From CALEUX01 sp964608615 (lineage in GTDB: Bacteria > Bacteroidota > Bacteroidia > Bacteroidales > Marinilabiliaceae), in assembly GCA_964608615.1 (NCBI GenBank), contig CAZSQG010000012.1, forward strand, positions 1-59,283: a DNA stretch of 59,283 bases. Direction: 5' to 3'. The notes beneath the pieces are model-generated. The model ran no database searches. It was not told where the DNA came from and saw only the letters and a list, made by a program, of their open reading frames with translations. Positions 26,561 through 35,290 of the stretch are shown here, one piece after another. Position numbers and translations under genes: made by a program. How positions within the stretch are numbered: position 1 is the stretch's first letter; each line of letters opens with the position of its first letter.

Positions 26561-28930
26561 ATGACAAGAATTTTTACACAATTCAAAAGCGATAAAAAGA
26601 ACAGCCTGATACAAGTTATTGGATTGACACTTGGAATTATAACCTGCATTTTCGTGGGACAGTATGCTTGTTATGAATACAGCTTCGACAGATTCAATAA
26701 AGATGCCAATCGCATCTATCGAACCACTTCCACGGAGGGAAAACTACTGGCACCCATAGCCGAGGGACAAATGAGCGATGTTGAAAAAACGGCACGTTTG
26801 CACCCTTGTTATCGTGGGGTAACAATTGTTTCAGGCGAGAACAGTTTACATGAAACCAGCGCATACTATGGCGATGGTTCTTTATTTAGTATTCTTGATT
26901 TTCCTGTAATTAAAGGCGAAATAAAAGAAGCTCTGACGCGTAAAAACCAGATGGCGATTTCTGAAAACTATGCCGGGAAACTGTTTGGGGATGAAAATCC
27001 TATTGGGCAAACAGTCATTGTAAACGGTTCTTATGAGAAAAATGTAACCTATACAATTGCGGGGGTGTTTCAGGACATCCCCCGAAATAGCCACCTCAGG
27101 TTCGATGTTCTTTTTTCGATTGAAAACATATTGACTCACCAGATGTACACACAGGACTCGCCTTGGCGTTGGTCAAATTTTTTCACCTACTTCAAAACTA
27201 CACATCCCGTCAATGCCGGTCATCTTGGTAATAAGTTGTATGCTATGGCGCAAAACAATGGAAGGCAACAAAAAACCAATGAAGCCGAAACGATCACCGT
27301 TCAATTGCTCCCCGACATCCATTTGAACGGACAGTCCAATTATATGGACAACAATCCAAATTCGCAAGACATCCTTATCAGGGTTTTTACCGCGTTATTA
27401 ATAATGACTATTGCCTGGTTGAACTTCATAAACATGGGCATTGGTAGCGCACTAAAAAACAAACTGGCCTTTAGCGTCAAGAAAGTGTTGGGAGCATCAT
27501 CGCTAAACATTTGGCGAGACTTGTTCCATAAATCACTAATTTTGAGCATTATTGCACTTATTGGTGCGTCGGGTTTATTTTTTACTGCGAATTCTGTACT
27601 AAAGGACCAAGGAATTCTGCCCCATATCACCATATCTAATACCCGGCAATGGGCATTATGGACAATGTTACTTACCTTCCAAATACTTGGTGCATTTTTG
27701 GTTAGTTTGGTAATGTATGCATTGATCCATTACCAGGGAGTATTCAACACGCTTAATAATCGCACAAAAACAATCCGGCAAAAACAATCGACTTGGATAA
27801 CATTGGTTGTGATTCAGTTTGGTGCCTCGATTGTCTTAATATGTTTTGCTTTTCTATCGGGCAAACAAGTAAATGGATTGATGTCAGTAGAGAAAGGAAT
27901 CAACACCAGCCAAGTTTTGGCTATACGAAGTCCTTATTATTCTGATGGTGGAGACATCGATTCCGACAGGAGAACATTTAAACAGGAAGCCTTAAAGATA
28001 CCCGGTATAACAATGGTGAGTTCGGCCAGCTATATACCCGGTAGTTCCATTGCATCGAACATGCCCACACGCCTTGTCGGTCAAAATGAAGATGCCAATA
28101 TCAGTTGCATGATGAATTTTGTAGATTATGACTACATCGCGCTATTAGAGCAAAAATTGTTAGCAGGAAGAAATTTTTCGAATGAACATTCTACCGATGC
28201 TACCGGGATTATCATCAACGAAACGTTGTGTAGAGTCTATGGTTTTAATACCCCCGATGAAGCCCTTGGGAAAGAAATATTCTGGGCGAGCAGAAATGTA
28301 AACAGGCAAATAATTGGCGTCATGGAAGATGCTCATCATCTGGCGGCCGACGTACCTGTAGAGCCTACTATGTATCAATTTTGGGAACATGCTAACGGTT
28401 ACGTACTGATAAAAATAAATGAGGCAAATCCAACAAAAGCCATTAAATCGTTAACACAGCTTTGGAACAAAACACATTATGCCAATGCTTTCGATTACCT
28501 ATGGCTTGACGAAAACTATCAAAAGCAATATGACAAGTGGACACAATTGGTTCATATAATGAGAATACTCTCTTTTATTGCCATATTTATTGCCTGCATT
28601 GGGCTATTCGGGCTAAGTTCAATGCTGATCGAAAAACGCACCAAAGAAATTGGCATCCGCAAAGTAAACGGTGCCCGGATTTCTGAAGTACTGGTAATGC
28701 TGAACCGCGACTTTGTAAAATGGGTTGCCATTGCCTTTGTAGTTGCCACACCTATTGCATACTACGCCATGAACAAGTGGCTCCAAAACTTTGCCTATAA
28801 AACCGAATTGAGTTGGTGGATTTTTGCGCTGGCAGGCTTACTGGCCCTGGGAATTGCACTACTAACGGTAAGTTTTCAAAGTTGGAAAGCGGCTAGGAGG
28901 AATCCTGTGGAGAGTTTGAGGTATGAATAA
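26561..28930 (+). CDS. ABC transporter permease, MacB/FtsX type (1)
   Basis: Inner-membrane protein of 789 residues with the MacB_PCD-FtsX layout found twice in these Bacteroidota permeases: helix 1 (IQVIGLTLGIITCIFVG), a periplasmic domain, three helices (about 265-400), helix 5 (about 415-440), a second periplasmic domain, and three C-terminal helices. The tail is RNPVESLRYE. No ATPase gene is adjacent, so it must use one elsewhere or act as a signalling or stress protein. Its last 95 residues are nearly identical to those of the next permease, while the rest is strongly diverged. Substrate unknown. Confidence 0.9.
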   Translation: MTRIFTQFKSDKKNSLIQVIGLTLGIITCIFVGQYACYEYSFDRFNKDANRIYRTTSTEGKLLAPIAEGQMSDVEKTARLHPCYRGVTIVSGENSLHETSAYYGDGSLFSILDFPVIKGEIKEALTRKNQMAISENYAGKLFGDENPIGQTVIVNGSYEKNVTYTIAGVFQDIPRNSHLRFDVLFSIENILTHQMYTQDSPWRWSNFFTYFKTTHPVNAGHLGNKLYAMAQNNGRQQKTNEAETITVQLLPDIHLNGQSNYMDNNPNSQDILIRVFTALLIMTIAWLNFINMGIGSALKNKLAFSVKKVLGASSLNIWRDLFHKSLILSIIALIGASGLFFTANSVLKDQGILPHITISNTRQWALWTMLLTFQILGAFLVSLVMYALIHYQGVFNTLNNRTKTIRQKQSTWITLVVIQFGASIVLICFAFLSGKQVNGLMSVEKGINTSQVLAIRSPYYSDGGDIDSDRRTFKQEALKIPGITMVSSASYIPGSSIASNMPTRLVGQNEDANISCMMNFVDYDYIALLEQKLLAGRNFSNEHSTDATGIIINETLCRVYGFNTPDEALGKEIFWASRNVNRQIIGVMEDAHHLAADVPVEPTMYQFWEHANGYVLIKINEANPTKAIKSLTQLWNKTHYANAFDYLWLDENYQKQYDKWTQLVHIMRILSFIAIFIACIGLFGLSSMLIEKRTKEIGIRKVNGARISEVLVMLNRDFVKWVAIAFVVATPIAYYAMNKWLQNFAYKTELSWWIFALAGLLALGIALLTVSFQSWKAARRNPVESLRYE

Positions 28931-28997
28931 ATACCAATCCTGACATGTTCTAAAAACCTATCAGGATTAAGGATAAAAACATATTAAAATTTAGGTC

Positions 28998-31361
28998 ATG
29001 CAAACCATTTTCAAATCAACCTATCGGAATTTTGTTCGAAAACCTGCCACTAACCTGATTAATTTGGCCGGTTTGGCTGTTAGTTTGGCGCTTGTGATTA
29101 TCCTGTCGGTTTATTCGTACAGCCAATTGACTACTGACAATTTTCACAAAAATGGAGATCGGGTTTTTCTGTTTTCAAAGGAAAACAATGCGATTTACAC
29201 TCCGGCCGTGTTGAAAGATCAAATAGACTTGAGTGTTCCGGATGTGGAAGCCACAATAAGGATGGCAACAATGTGGCAAGTTCCGGCTTTTCAGGCTGGC
29301 GATCGCGATCCCATTACTTCGGACTTGGTTTTTGCTGATGCTGATTTTTTTAAGCTCTTTACTTACAAAGCCATCGAAGGAAACCTCGAAACCTCGCTGA
29401 AAGAACCTATGACAATTGTACTGACTAAAAATTTTGCCGAACAACTTTTTGGTAAAGAACAGGCGATCGGCAAAATGGTGAGAATAAACAACGACAAATT
29501 TTTAACCGTTTCGGCAGTCATCGAAGAACCAAAAGCCAATACGATTCTTTCGTTTAGCTCGCTGACCAATATGGAAACCCGCAAAATTGTAAATCCCAAC
29601 GGGGGTGAATTTAAAGAATGGGGATGGAATAATTTTCAGACCTTTATCTTGCTTAAAAAAGAATGCGATCCTGTTAAAACTGCAAAAGCAATCAGTTCAC
29701 TTTTCCCTGAAAATCAGGCAAAAGATCAACCCGATGGAAAACTGATTCCTCTGGAGAAAATTTATTTTTCTCCAGTCAGGATTTTCGGAAATACTTACCT
29801 CGTTTCAGGCGACAAGCGAAAAGTGATGATTCTGGTTTTGGTCGCTGCATTAGTCCTGATCATTGCTTTGGTCAACTTTATAAACATCTCATCATCGCAA
29901 TGGCACGAAAAAATCAGGCAGACCGGCGTGTTAAAAGTGATTGGAGCAGGCAAATCAACCATCCTGAAAAATGCCCTTTCCGAAGCCTTTATACTGTTTT
30001 TTATGTCGCTTGTTTTGGCAGTTTTGCTGGTGAAGGTTCTCTTTCCTTTTGTCAGGAATTTTACCGGAATTCAATTTAATCAGCAATTACTATTTACGCC
30101 ATCATTCTTGATAGTTTCGATTGCCGGAACATTTATTTTGAGCATGGTATTCAGCATTATTCCGGCTTTGCGAATTTCTTCATCAAAAGCAGTTGATAAC
30201 CTGAAGAAAAATATAAATCCGGGGCAATCCAAATCCATTTTTAGGGGAATGTTGGTCACCACCCAATTTGTTATTGCCATTGTTCTGATTGCCTTTACCG
30301 TATTGGTTCAGAAACAGGTCGATTTCGGAAGCAGCAATCTGGGCTTTAATCAAGAGAAAATTGTCGGGATTAAGCTTACCCCGCAATTGAATGGAAAGAG
30401 GGATCTACTAAAAAATATGCTACTGGATAATCCAACCGTTGGAGAAATTTCATTTACTCAATATTACCCGGGAGCCGAAATATCGCATTGGGGAACAACC
30501 CAGACTATTAACGGAGAAAAAAAGGAACTCAATTTCGATACCTTCAATGCAGATGCCAACTTCGGATCAATGGTTGAATTACAATTAATGGAAGGACGAT
30601 TTTTCTCTGAAGACCTCACTACTGACCAACACAAAATGCTTGTGAATGAAAGCTTTTTGCTTGAAAATAAGATGGTTAATCCAATTGGAGAAAAATTTAT
30701 GATGGGTTTTGGTACGGATGCCAGTCTTTCCGAAATAATTGGTGTTGTAAAAGATTTTCATTACAAAGCAGTTAACCAACCTATCGTCGCCTTAGTCATC
30801 CAAAATGAACCAAATGCATCCTACTGCTTGGTCAAACTGCAATACAATGATTTCAATTCACTGCACAAAACAATTGAAAAAATAAAAACCACGGCTTCCG
30901 GTATTTCCCCAGCATTTCCCGTTGAAATCAGCTTTTTCGACCAGGCTGTCGAAAACATGTACCAATCGGAACTGCAATTCAGGCGAACCTTCTCGCTTTT
31001 TGCCGGAAGCGCCATCGTGATTTGTTGTCTGGGCATTTTGGCCATGTCGCTGTTTGCCTGCCAACGCCGCATTAAAGAAATAGGCATCCGTAAAGTAAAC
31101 GGTGCCCGCATTTCTGAAGTACTGGTAATGCTCAACCGCGACTTTATAAAATGGGTCGCCATTGCCTTTGTCGTAGCCACCCCTATTGCATATTACGCCA
31201 TGAACGAATGGCTTCAAAACTTCGCCTACAAAACCGAACTGAGCTGGTGGATATTTGCGTTGGCCGGGTTGCTGGCGCTGGGAATAGCTTTGCTCACAGT
31301 AAGCTGGCAAAGCTGGCGGGCAGCCAGGAGGAATCCGGTAGAGGCACTTAGATATGAGTAA
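28998..31361 (+). CDS. ABC transporter permease, MacB/FtsX type (2)
   Basis: 787 residues, same architecture as its neighbour: N-terminal helix (LINLAGLAVSLALVIIL), periplasmic domain, FtsX helices (about 275-405), second periplasmic domain, last FtsX domain (about 665-787). From KEIGIRKVNGARISEV to the stop it differs from permease 1 at only five residues (V/I, K/E, F/W, K/R, S/A) over about 95. Upstream of that the two align only loosely. It starts 67 bases after permease 1 and ends in RRNPVEALRYE. No ATPase partner. Likely co-transcribed with permease 1. Confidence 0.9.
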   Translation: MQTIFKSTYRNFVRKPATNLINLAGLAVSLALVIILSVYSYSQLTTDNFHKNGDRVFLFSKENNAIYTPAVLKDQIDLSVPDVEATIRMATMWQVPAFQAGDRDPITSDLVFADADFFKLFTYKAIEGNLETSLKEPMTIVLTKNFAEQLFGKEQAIGKMVRINNDKFLTVSAVIEEPKANTILSFSSLTNMETRKIVNPNGGEFKEWGWNNFQTFILLKKECDPVKTAKAISSLFPENQAKDQPDGKLIPLEKIYFSPVRIFGNTYLVSGDKRKVMILVLVAALVLIIALVNFINISSSQWHEKIRQTGVLKVIGAGKSTILKNALSEAFILFFMSLVLAVLLVKVLFPFVRNFTGIQFNQQLLFTPSFLIVSIAGTFILSMVFSIIPALRISSSKAVDNLKKNINPGQSKSIFRGMLVTTQFVIAIVLIAFTVLVQKQVDFGSSNLGFNQEKIVGIKLTPQLNGKRDLLKNMLLDNPTVGEISFTQYYPGAEISHWGTTQTINGEKKELNFDTFNADANFGSMVELQLMEGRFFSEDLTTDQHKMLVNESFLLENKMVNPIGEKFMMGFGTDASLSEIIGVVKDFHYKAVNQPIVALVIQNEPNASYCLVKLQYNDFNSLHKTIEKIKTTASGISPAFPVEISFFDQAVENMYQSELQFRRTFSLFAGSAIVICCLGILAMSLFACQRRIKEIGIRKVNGARISEVLVMLNRDFIKWVAIAFVVATPIAYYAMNEWLQNFAYKTELSWWIFALAGLLALGIALLTVSWQSWRAARRNPVEALRYE

Positions 31362-31380
31362 AATCGCCCAAATCCCGGTG

Positions 31381-31421
31381 TTTTTTCGTAGTAATTGAAG
31401 AATGAAATTACTACGAAAAAA
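31381..31421. repeat. Perfect 16-bp inverted repeat between permeases 2 and 3
   Basis: TTTTTTCGTAGTAATT (31381-31396) and its exact complement AATTACTACGAAAAAA (31406-31421) flank a 9-base loop. On the coding strand the stem ends in A, not T, so it is not a terminator for permease 2. It could stabilise an mRNA end or be a small repeat element. Confidence 0.8.
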
Positions 31422-31465
31422 GAATCGAGTTGGAAAATATGGAAATTGGAAAAAAGTAAAATACC

Positions 31466-33826
31466 ATGGTAAATCAACTTAGAATTACAGCCCGTTTTTT
31501 AAGAAATAACGGAGCATTTACAGCCCTGAACATTATTGGTTTAGCCTTTGGATTTACCTGCGCCATCCTCATAATGATGCATGTTGGTAAAGAAAAATCA
31601 TACAATACATCGATACCGGAGCATGAGCGTGTTTTTCATCTGGTGCAGAAAAGCCCTGATTCTCCTTTGGGAAACACATTTATAAGTTACGCACTTCCTC
31701 CGTTGTTGTCAGAATCTTTTCCTGAAATAGAATATTTTGCTCGTACCGAAAACTTTAGTCAGTACAGTAATTGTGTTGTATCGCACCAACCTGCAGGAGA
31801 GAACGAATTGCTGAGTTTTAATGAGCCTAACTTTTTTCTGGCCGATAAGGATTTATTTCAGATTATCCAATATCCGTTTTTGGAAGGGTCACGGGAGTCA
31901 GCTCTGAAAGAACTCAATGCCATCGTATTATCAAAGGAAACAGCCGTAAAATACTTTGGAGACAAACCGGCCTTAGGAAAAACACTGGTTTTAAACAACG
32001 AAAAGATTTTTATCGTCTCAGGAGTGGTAGATATCCCCAAATATGTCACTTTCGATTTTTCAATGATAGCACCCATCAAGTCCCTCCGCGACGAAGCGAA
32101 CCTTGCTGGCTGGGACAGCAATGGACAACCGCTTTTTAAACTAAAAAAAAACACCGATTATAAAGCCTTTAACCATAAGATTAAAAATTTTTATTCTGAA
32201 AAAAAGTTTGAGAACATCCTCAATCCTGAACTCTTGACGCTTGCCCTTATCCCTTCTGCTGAGTTCAAGTTATATTTCAACAAAAATTCCCTCTACCTTC
32301 TGGTTTTCATTGGCATTGTGATTTTGGTAGTTAGTTTACTGAATTATGTAAATCTTTCGACTTCGCTGGTACAAAAACGCGCATCTGAAATGGCTATGCG
32401 AAAAATTTCTGGTGCAGGAAAGTGGCTTATTGGGCAACAATTTTTGCGTGAAACTGCCATAATAAGCTTTATGGCAGTTATTTTGGGAGCTGTGATGGCG
32501 AAAACAGGATTGCCTGTTTTTGAGTCACTTACAGGATCTGATGTCAAATTATACCTCGATAGCCACCTCGGATTTTTCATTGGTGGAAGTTTACTGCTTT
32601 GGCTCATTGTTACCCTGTCCGCAAGTTTTTATCCGGCAATTATTCTTTCGGGTGTCAGACCACTTTCAGTTTTCAAAAAGGGGAAATATTCAGGAGTAGG
32701 AATCAGAAGTAAAAACGCATTAATTACTTTTCAGTTTATAATATCCATAATGCTGGTTATCATTACACTAATGGTAAATAAGCAATACAAGTTTATGTCC
32801 AACATACCCTTAGGTTTCGACAACAAAATGGTGATGCAGATTCCGTTAACCAATACTCTGAAAGCAAATTACCAGAGCTTAAAAAGCGAACTCAATAAAT
32901 TGGCCGAAGTAAAAAGTTTGTGTACCGCATCGTCAATGCCGGCTGGTATTCCGAATCATTCGGGAGTAATATGGACTGACGAAAGGGGTGAAAAACGAGA
33001 TGAATCGTTTGCCTTTGCCATCGTATCCGATGGTTACACCCAAACCTTCGACATGAAGATGGTGATGGGTAATGAATTTGTAGCTGAAAATCCCAACGAG
33101 CTAAAAGGAGTTCTTATTAACAAAGCCGCTGCAAAACAGTTAGGTTTTGAATATCCGGTTGGAAAACAAATTCAATTTTGGGGAAAAGAAAGTACCGTTA
33201 TCGGAGTTGTAAGCGATTTTCAAAATAATTTCATTTTTAATCAGGTAAAACCGATGGTGATGTCGGCACACCCAGACAACCAAGGCTTCACAAAATTTTT
33301 GTTTATCAGCATAATGCCTGGTAACGTCGAACAAACAATTGGGGATATTAAACAAACAATCAAAGAAATTTCTCCAGACTTTCCGTTCGAATACAGTTTT
33401 ACCAGTGCTGAAGTTACTGCATACATAGACGAAATAAAACAGATAAACAGCACTTTACGGTTTGCCAGTATTATTTCAATTTTGCTGGCGATAGTCGGAC
33501 TGATTGCATTAACTTACCATGCAACTCAGGCAAGAATCAAAGAAATTGGGGTACGAAAAGTAAATGGGGCTCGCAACATAGAAATCATAACCCTTCTGAA
33601 CAGGGCATTAGTAAGGAACATCATTATAGCGTATGCCATTGCCTGCCCAATTGCCTGGATGATCGTTTACCGTTTGTTACAAGGCATAGGCAACAAAACT
33701 ACGATAACTGTCTGGATTTTTCTGATAGCTGGGTTTGTTGTGGGACTTATTGCACTATTCACAGTTTCATTGCAGTCGTGGAAAGCGGCAAGGAGGAATC
33801 CGGTGGAGGCGTTGAGATATGAATAA
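31466..33826 (+). CDS. ABC transporter permease, MacB/FtsX type (3)
   Basis: 786 residues with the same domain order as permeases 1 and 2 but clearly diverged throughout, including the last FtsX domain (KEIGVRKVNGARNIEIITLLNRAL). Helix 1 is ALNIIGLAFGFTCAILIM. The end (SWKAARRNPVEALRYE) is encoded by 48 bases (33779-33826) that recur without change at 34571-34618 in the downstream array. No adjacent ATPase or membrane-fusion protein. Whether the three permeases work together is unknown. Confidence 0.9.
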   Translation: MVNQLRITARFLRNNGAFTALNIIGLAFGFTCAILIMMHVGKEKSYNTSIPEHERVFHLVQKSPDSPLGNTFISYALPPLLSESFPEIEYFARTENFSQYSNCVVSHQPAGENELLSFNEPNFFLADKDLFQIIQYPFLEGSRESALKELNAIVLSKETAVKYFGDKPALGKTLVLNNEKIFIVSGVVDIPKYVTFDFSMIAPIKSLRDEANLAGWDSNGQPLFKLKKNTDYKAFNHKIKNFYSEKKFENILNPELLTLALIPSAEFKLYFNKNSLYLLVFIGIVILVVSLLNYVNLSTSLVQKRASEMAMRKISGAGKWLIGQQFLRETAIISFMAVILGAVMAKTGLPVFESLTGSDVKLYLDSHLGFFIGGSLLLWLIVTLSASFYPAIILSGVRPLSVFKKGKYSGVGIRSKNALITFQFIISIMLVIITLMVNKQYKFMSNIPLGFDNKMVMQIPLTNTLKANYQSLKSELNKLAEVKSLCTASSMPAGIPNHSGVIWTDERGEKRDESFAFAIVSDGYTQTFDMKMVMGNEFVAENPNELKGVLINKAAAKQLGFEYPVGKQIQFWGKESTVIGVVSDFQNNFIFNQVKPMVMSAHPDNQGFTKFLFISIMPGNVEQTIGDIKQTIKEISPDFPFEYSFTSAEVTAYIDEIKQINSTLRFASIISILLAIVGLIALTYHATQARIKEIGVRKVNGARNIEIITLLNRALVRNIIIAYAIACPIAWMIVYRLLQGIGNKTTITVWIFLIAGFVVGLIALFTVSLQSWKAARRNPVEALRYE

Positions 33827-33837
33827 TACGCTTTTGT

Positions 33838-33890
33838 ACACCCCTCTAACTTCCCGGTAAATCGGGACAAGCTCCCCAAGGGGGAGAACC
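33838..33890 (-). repeat. Outward-facing palindromic repeat 5' of the DUF559 gene
   Basis: Read on the minus strand it contains a CTCCCC-CTT-GGGGAG-like palindrome (33872-33886), a TCCCG/CGGGA hairpin (about 33854-33868), then TTAGAGGGGTGT. Its outer parts match the element that follows the DUF559 gene on the plus strand (TCCCCCC-T-GGGGGA then TTTAGGGGTG), so the gene lies between inverted copies. The inner hairpin matches the repeat at 4333-4350. Confidence 0.6.
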
Positions 33891-33915
33891 GGACAAAAGC
33901 TAAACAATAGTAAAA

Positions 33916-34314
33916 ATGAATGAACTTGATAAAACAATGTATTTTGGTGCTAAGCATGATATTCTTGAAAAGGCCAATGCCTTAAGGAAAAACATGACCA
34001 ATACAGAAAAAATTCTTTGGGAAAAACTAAAAAACAAACAGATTTTAAATATGAGATTCAGAAGACAACACCCCATTGATATTTTTATTGCGGATTTTTA
34101 CTGCCATTCTGTACGACTGGTAATTGAACTTGATGGAGAAATACACAAAAACCAACTCGAATATGATAAAGGGAGAACTGCAGAAATGGAACCATTTGAC
34201 ATACAAGTTATACGTTTCAAAAATGAAGAAATCGAAAATAATATTGAGACAGTAATAAAACAAATCGAAACAACAATCAAGCACCTGCTCGAAAGTCCCC
34301 CCTGGGGGATTTAG
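33916..34314 (+). CDS. DUF559 family endonuclease-like protein
   Basis: 132-residue protein of the DUF559 family, a Vsr-like PD-(D/E)XK nuclease fold. The N-terminal helix has ANALRKNMTNTEKILWEKLKN. The catalytic region shows FRRQHPIDIFIADFYC (Asp pair), VIELDGEIH (Glu-x-Asp) and a C-terminal helix after VIRFKNEEI. Function is unknown; related Vsr nicks DNA at T:G mismatches. The gene begins just after an inverted palindromic repeat and its last residues (SPPWGI) and stop are written by the first bases of the 117-bp repeat array. This suggests gene and repeat belong together. Confidence 0.85.
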   Translation: MNELDKTMYFGAKHDILEKANALRKNMTNTEKILWEKLKNKQILNMRFRRQHPIDIFIADFYCHSVRLVIELDGEIHKNQLEYDKGRTAEMEPFDIQVIRFKNEEIENNIETVIKQIETTIKHLLESPPWGI

Positions 34315-34860
34315 GGGTGAAATTTGTTGGCAAAGTTGGAAAGCGGCAAGGAGGAATCCGGTGGAGGCATTAAAATATGAATAAAAATTACAAAAACACA
34401 CTACAGCAAAAGTCCCCCCTGGGGGATTTAGGGGTGAAATTTGTTGGCAGAGCTGGAGGGCGGCAACAAGGAATCCGGTGGAAGCGTTGAGATATGAATA
34501 AAAACTACAAAAACACACTACAGCAATAGTCCCCCCTAGGGGATTTAGGGGTAAAATTTATTGGCAAAGTTGGAAAGCGGCAAGGAGGAATCCGGTGGAG
34601 GCGTTGAGATATGAATAAAAACTACAAAAACACATTACAGCAAAAGTCCCCCCTGGGGGGATTTAGGGGTGGAATTTATTGGCAAAACTGGCGCGCTGCA
34701 ACAAGGAATCCGGTGGAGGCGTTGAGATATGAATAAAAACTACAGAAACACATTACAGCAAAAGTTCCCCTGGAGGATTTAGGGGTAAAATTTATTGGCA
34801 GAGCTGGCAAGCAGCCAGCAGGAATCCTGTTGAAGCGCTACGACATGAGAATAAGACAGC
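34294..34860 (+). repeat. Five tandem units carrying permease C-terminal tails
   Basis: Units start at 34294, 34411, 34528, 34645 and 34763 (lengths 117, 117, 117, 118, last incomplete). Each has a palindrome (AGTCCCCCCTGGGGGATTTAGGGGTG), then 18 codons reading W-Q-[SN]-W-[KRQ]-A-A-[RTS]-R-N-P-V-E-A-L-[RK]-[YH]-E, a TAA, and a linker AAAACTACAAAAACACA. The tail copies lie at 34328-34384, 34445-34501, 34562-34618, 34680-34736 and 34796-34849; the last lacks its stop. Copy 3 is identical over 48 bases to the end of permease 3. No promoter or upstream coding part accompanies them. Confidence 0.92.
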
Positions 34861-34984
34861 TTGGAGAAACTTGTTAATGCAAACCCAAATTCAGGGAGGA
34901 CCTGGATAAATTAATAAATTAGCATGTTAATATCCTGTTGCTAAAAATCACGCCCCAATTTCTTTCGATTTAAAAATTAAGCCT

Positions 34985-34992
34985 TACATTTG
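34985..34992 (+). promoter_or_regulatory. -7 box of the btuB riboswitch transcript
   Basis: TACATTTG fits TAnnTTTG exactly. TTTC at 34963-34966 is a near -33 box, 18 bases upstream. Start of transcription would be about 34998, right before the aptamer. Confidence 0.6.
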
Positions 34993-34999
34993 CATCCGT

Positions 35000-35186
35000 A
35001 TTTGGTTTTAGTTTCGTTGTCGCGGAGCTAAATTAAGAGGGAATCCGGTGATTCCGCAAGGAAAATTCCGGAACTGTACCCGCAGCTGTAAGTTCTAATA
35101 ATGTTTTTGACACCACTTTTGCCACTGTTTCAGTTTATTGAAATGGGAAGGCGTCAAAAACAGGAACAAGTCAGAAGACCTGCCAG
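35000..35186 (+). promoter_or_regulatory. Cobalamin riboswitch (btuB-cob leader)
   Basis: A compact, standard adenosylcobalamin aptamer. GGGAATCCGGTG (from about 35039), ACTGTACCCGCAGCTGTAAG (35073-35092), GCCACTG (35121-35127), GGGAAGGC (35145-35152) and the B12 box AGTCAGAAGACCTGCC (35169-35184) are all present. It precedes btuB by about 105 bases and should repress the whole btuB-to-cbiB operon when B12 is plentiful. Confidence 0.96.
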
Positions 35187-35207
35187 ATAATTAATAATAT
35201 TAACAAT

Positions 35208-35225
35208 AGCTTCGGGAATTAAGCT
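35208..35225 (+). promoter_or_regulatory. Expression-platform hairpin of the second riboswitch
   Basis: AGCTT/AAGCT around a CGGGAATT loop, between aptamer and btuB. Similar in place and loop sequence to 18535-18554, so the two leaders probably share one mechanism. Confidence 0.5.
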
Positions 35226-35290
35226 GGTGAAATATCTTAATCACATATTTTGCGCAATCTTATCCTTGGCTTATTATGCTGTTTGAATAA

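Noticed and set aside
26561..33826. Complete ABC efflux system
   Set aside because: There is no ATPase or membrane-fusion gene beside the three permeases, so a MacAB-like system cannot be claimed.
34045..34518. Long minus-strand open frame across DUF559 and the repeat array
   Set aside because: It is the antisense of the DUF559 gene and of two tail units. Its internal repetition only mirrors the array.
34294..34860. CRISPR array
   Set aside because: Units are 117 bp and nearly identical throughout, with coding content; there are no unique spacers and no cas genes.
24327..34900. Integrated mobile element (IS, ICE or prophage)
   Set aside because: No transposase, integrase, relaxase or phage gene and no terminal direct repeats could be found; tRNA-Arg is far away and intact.
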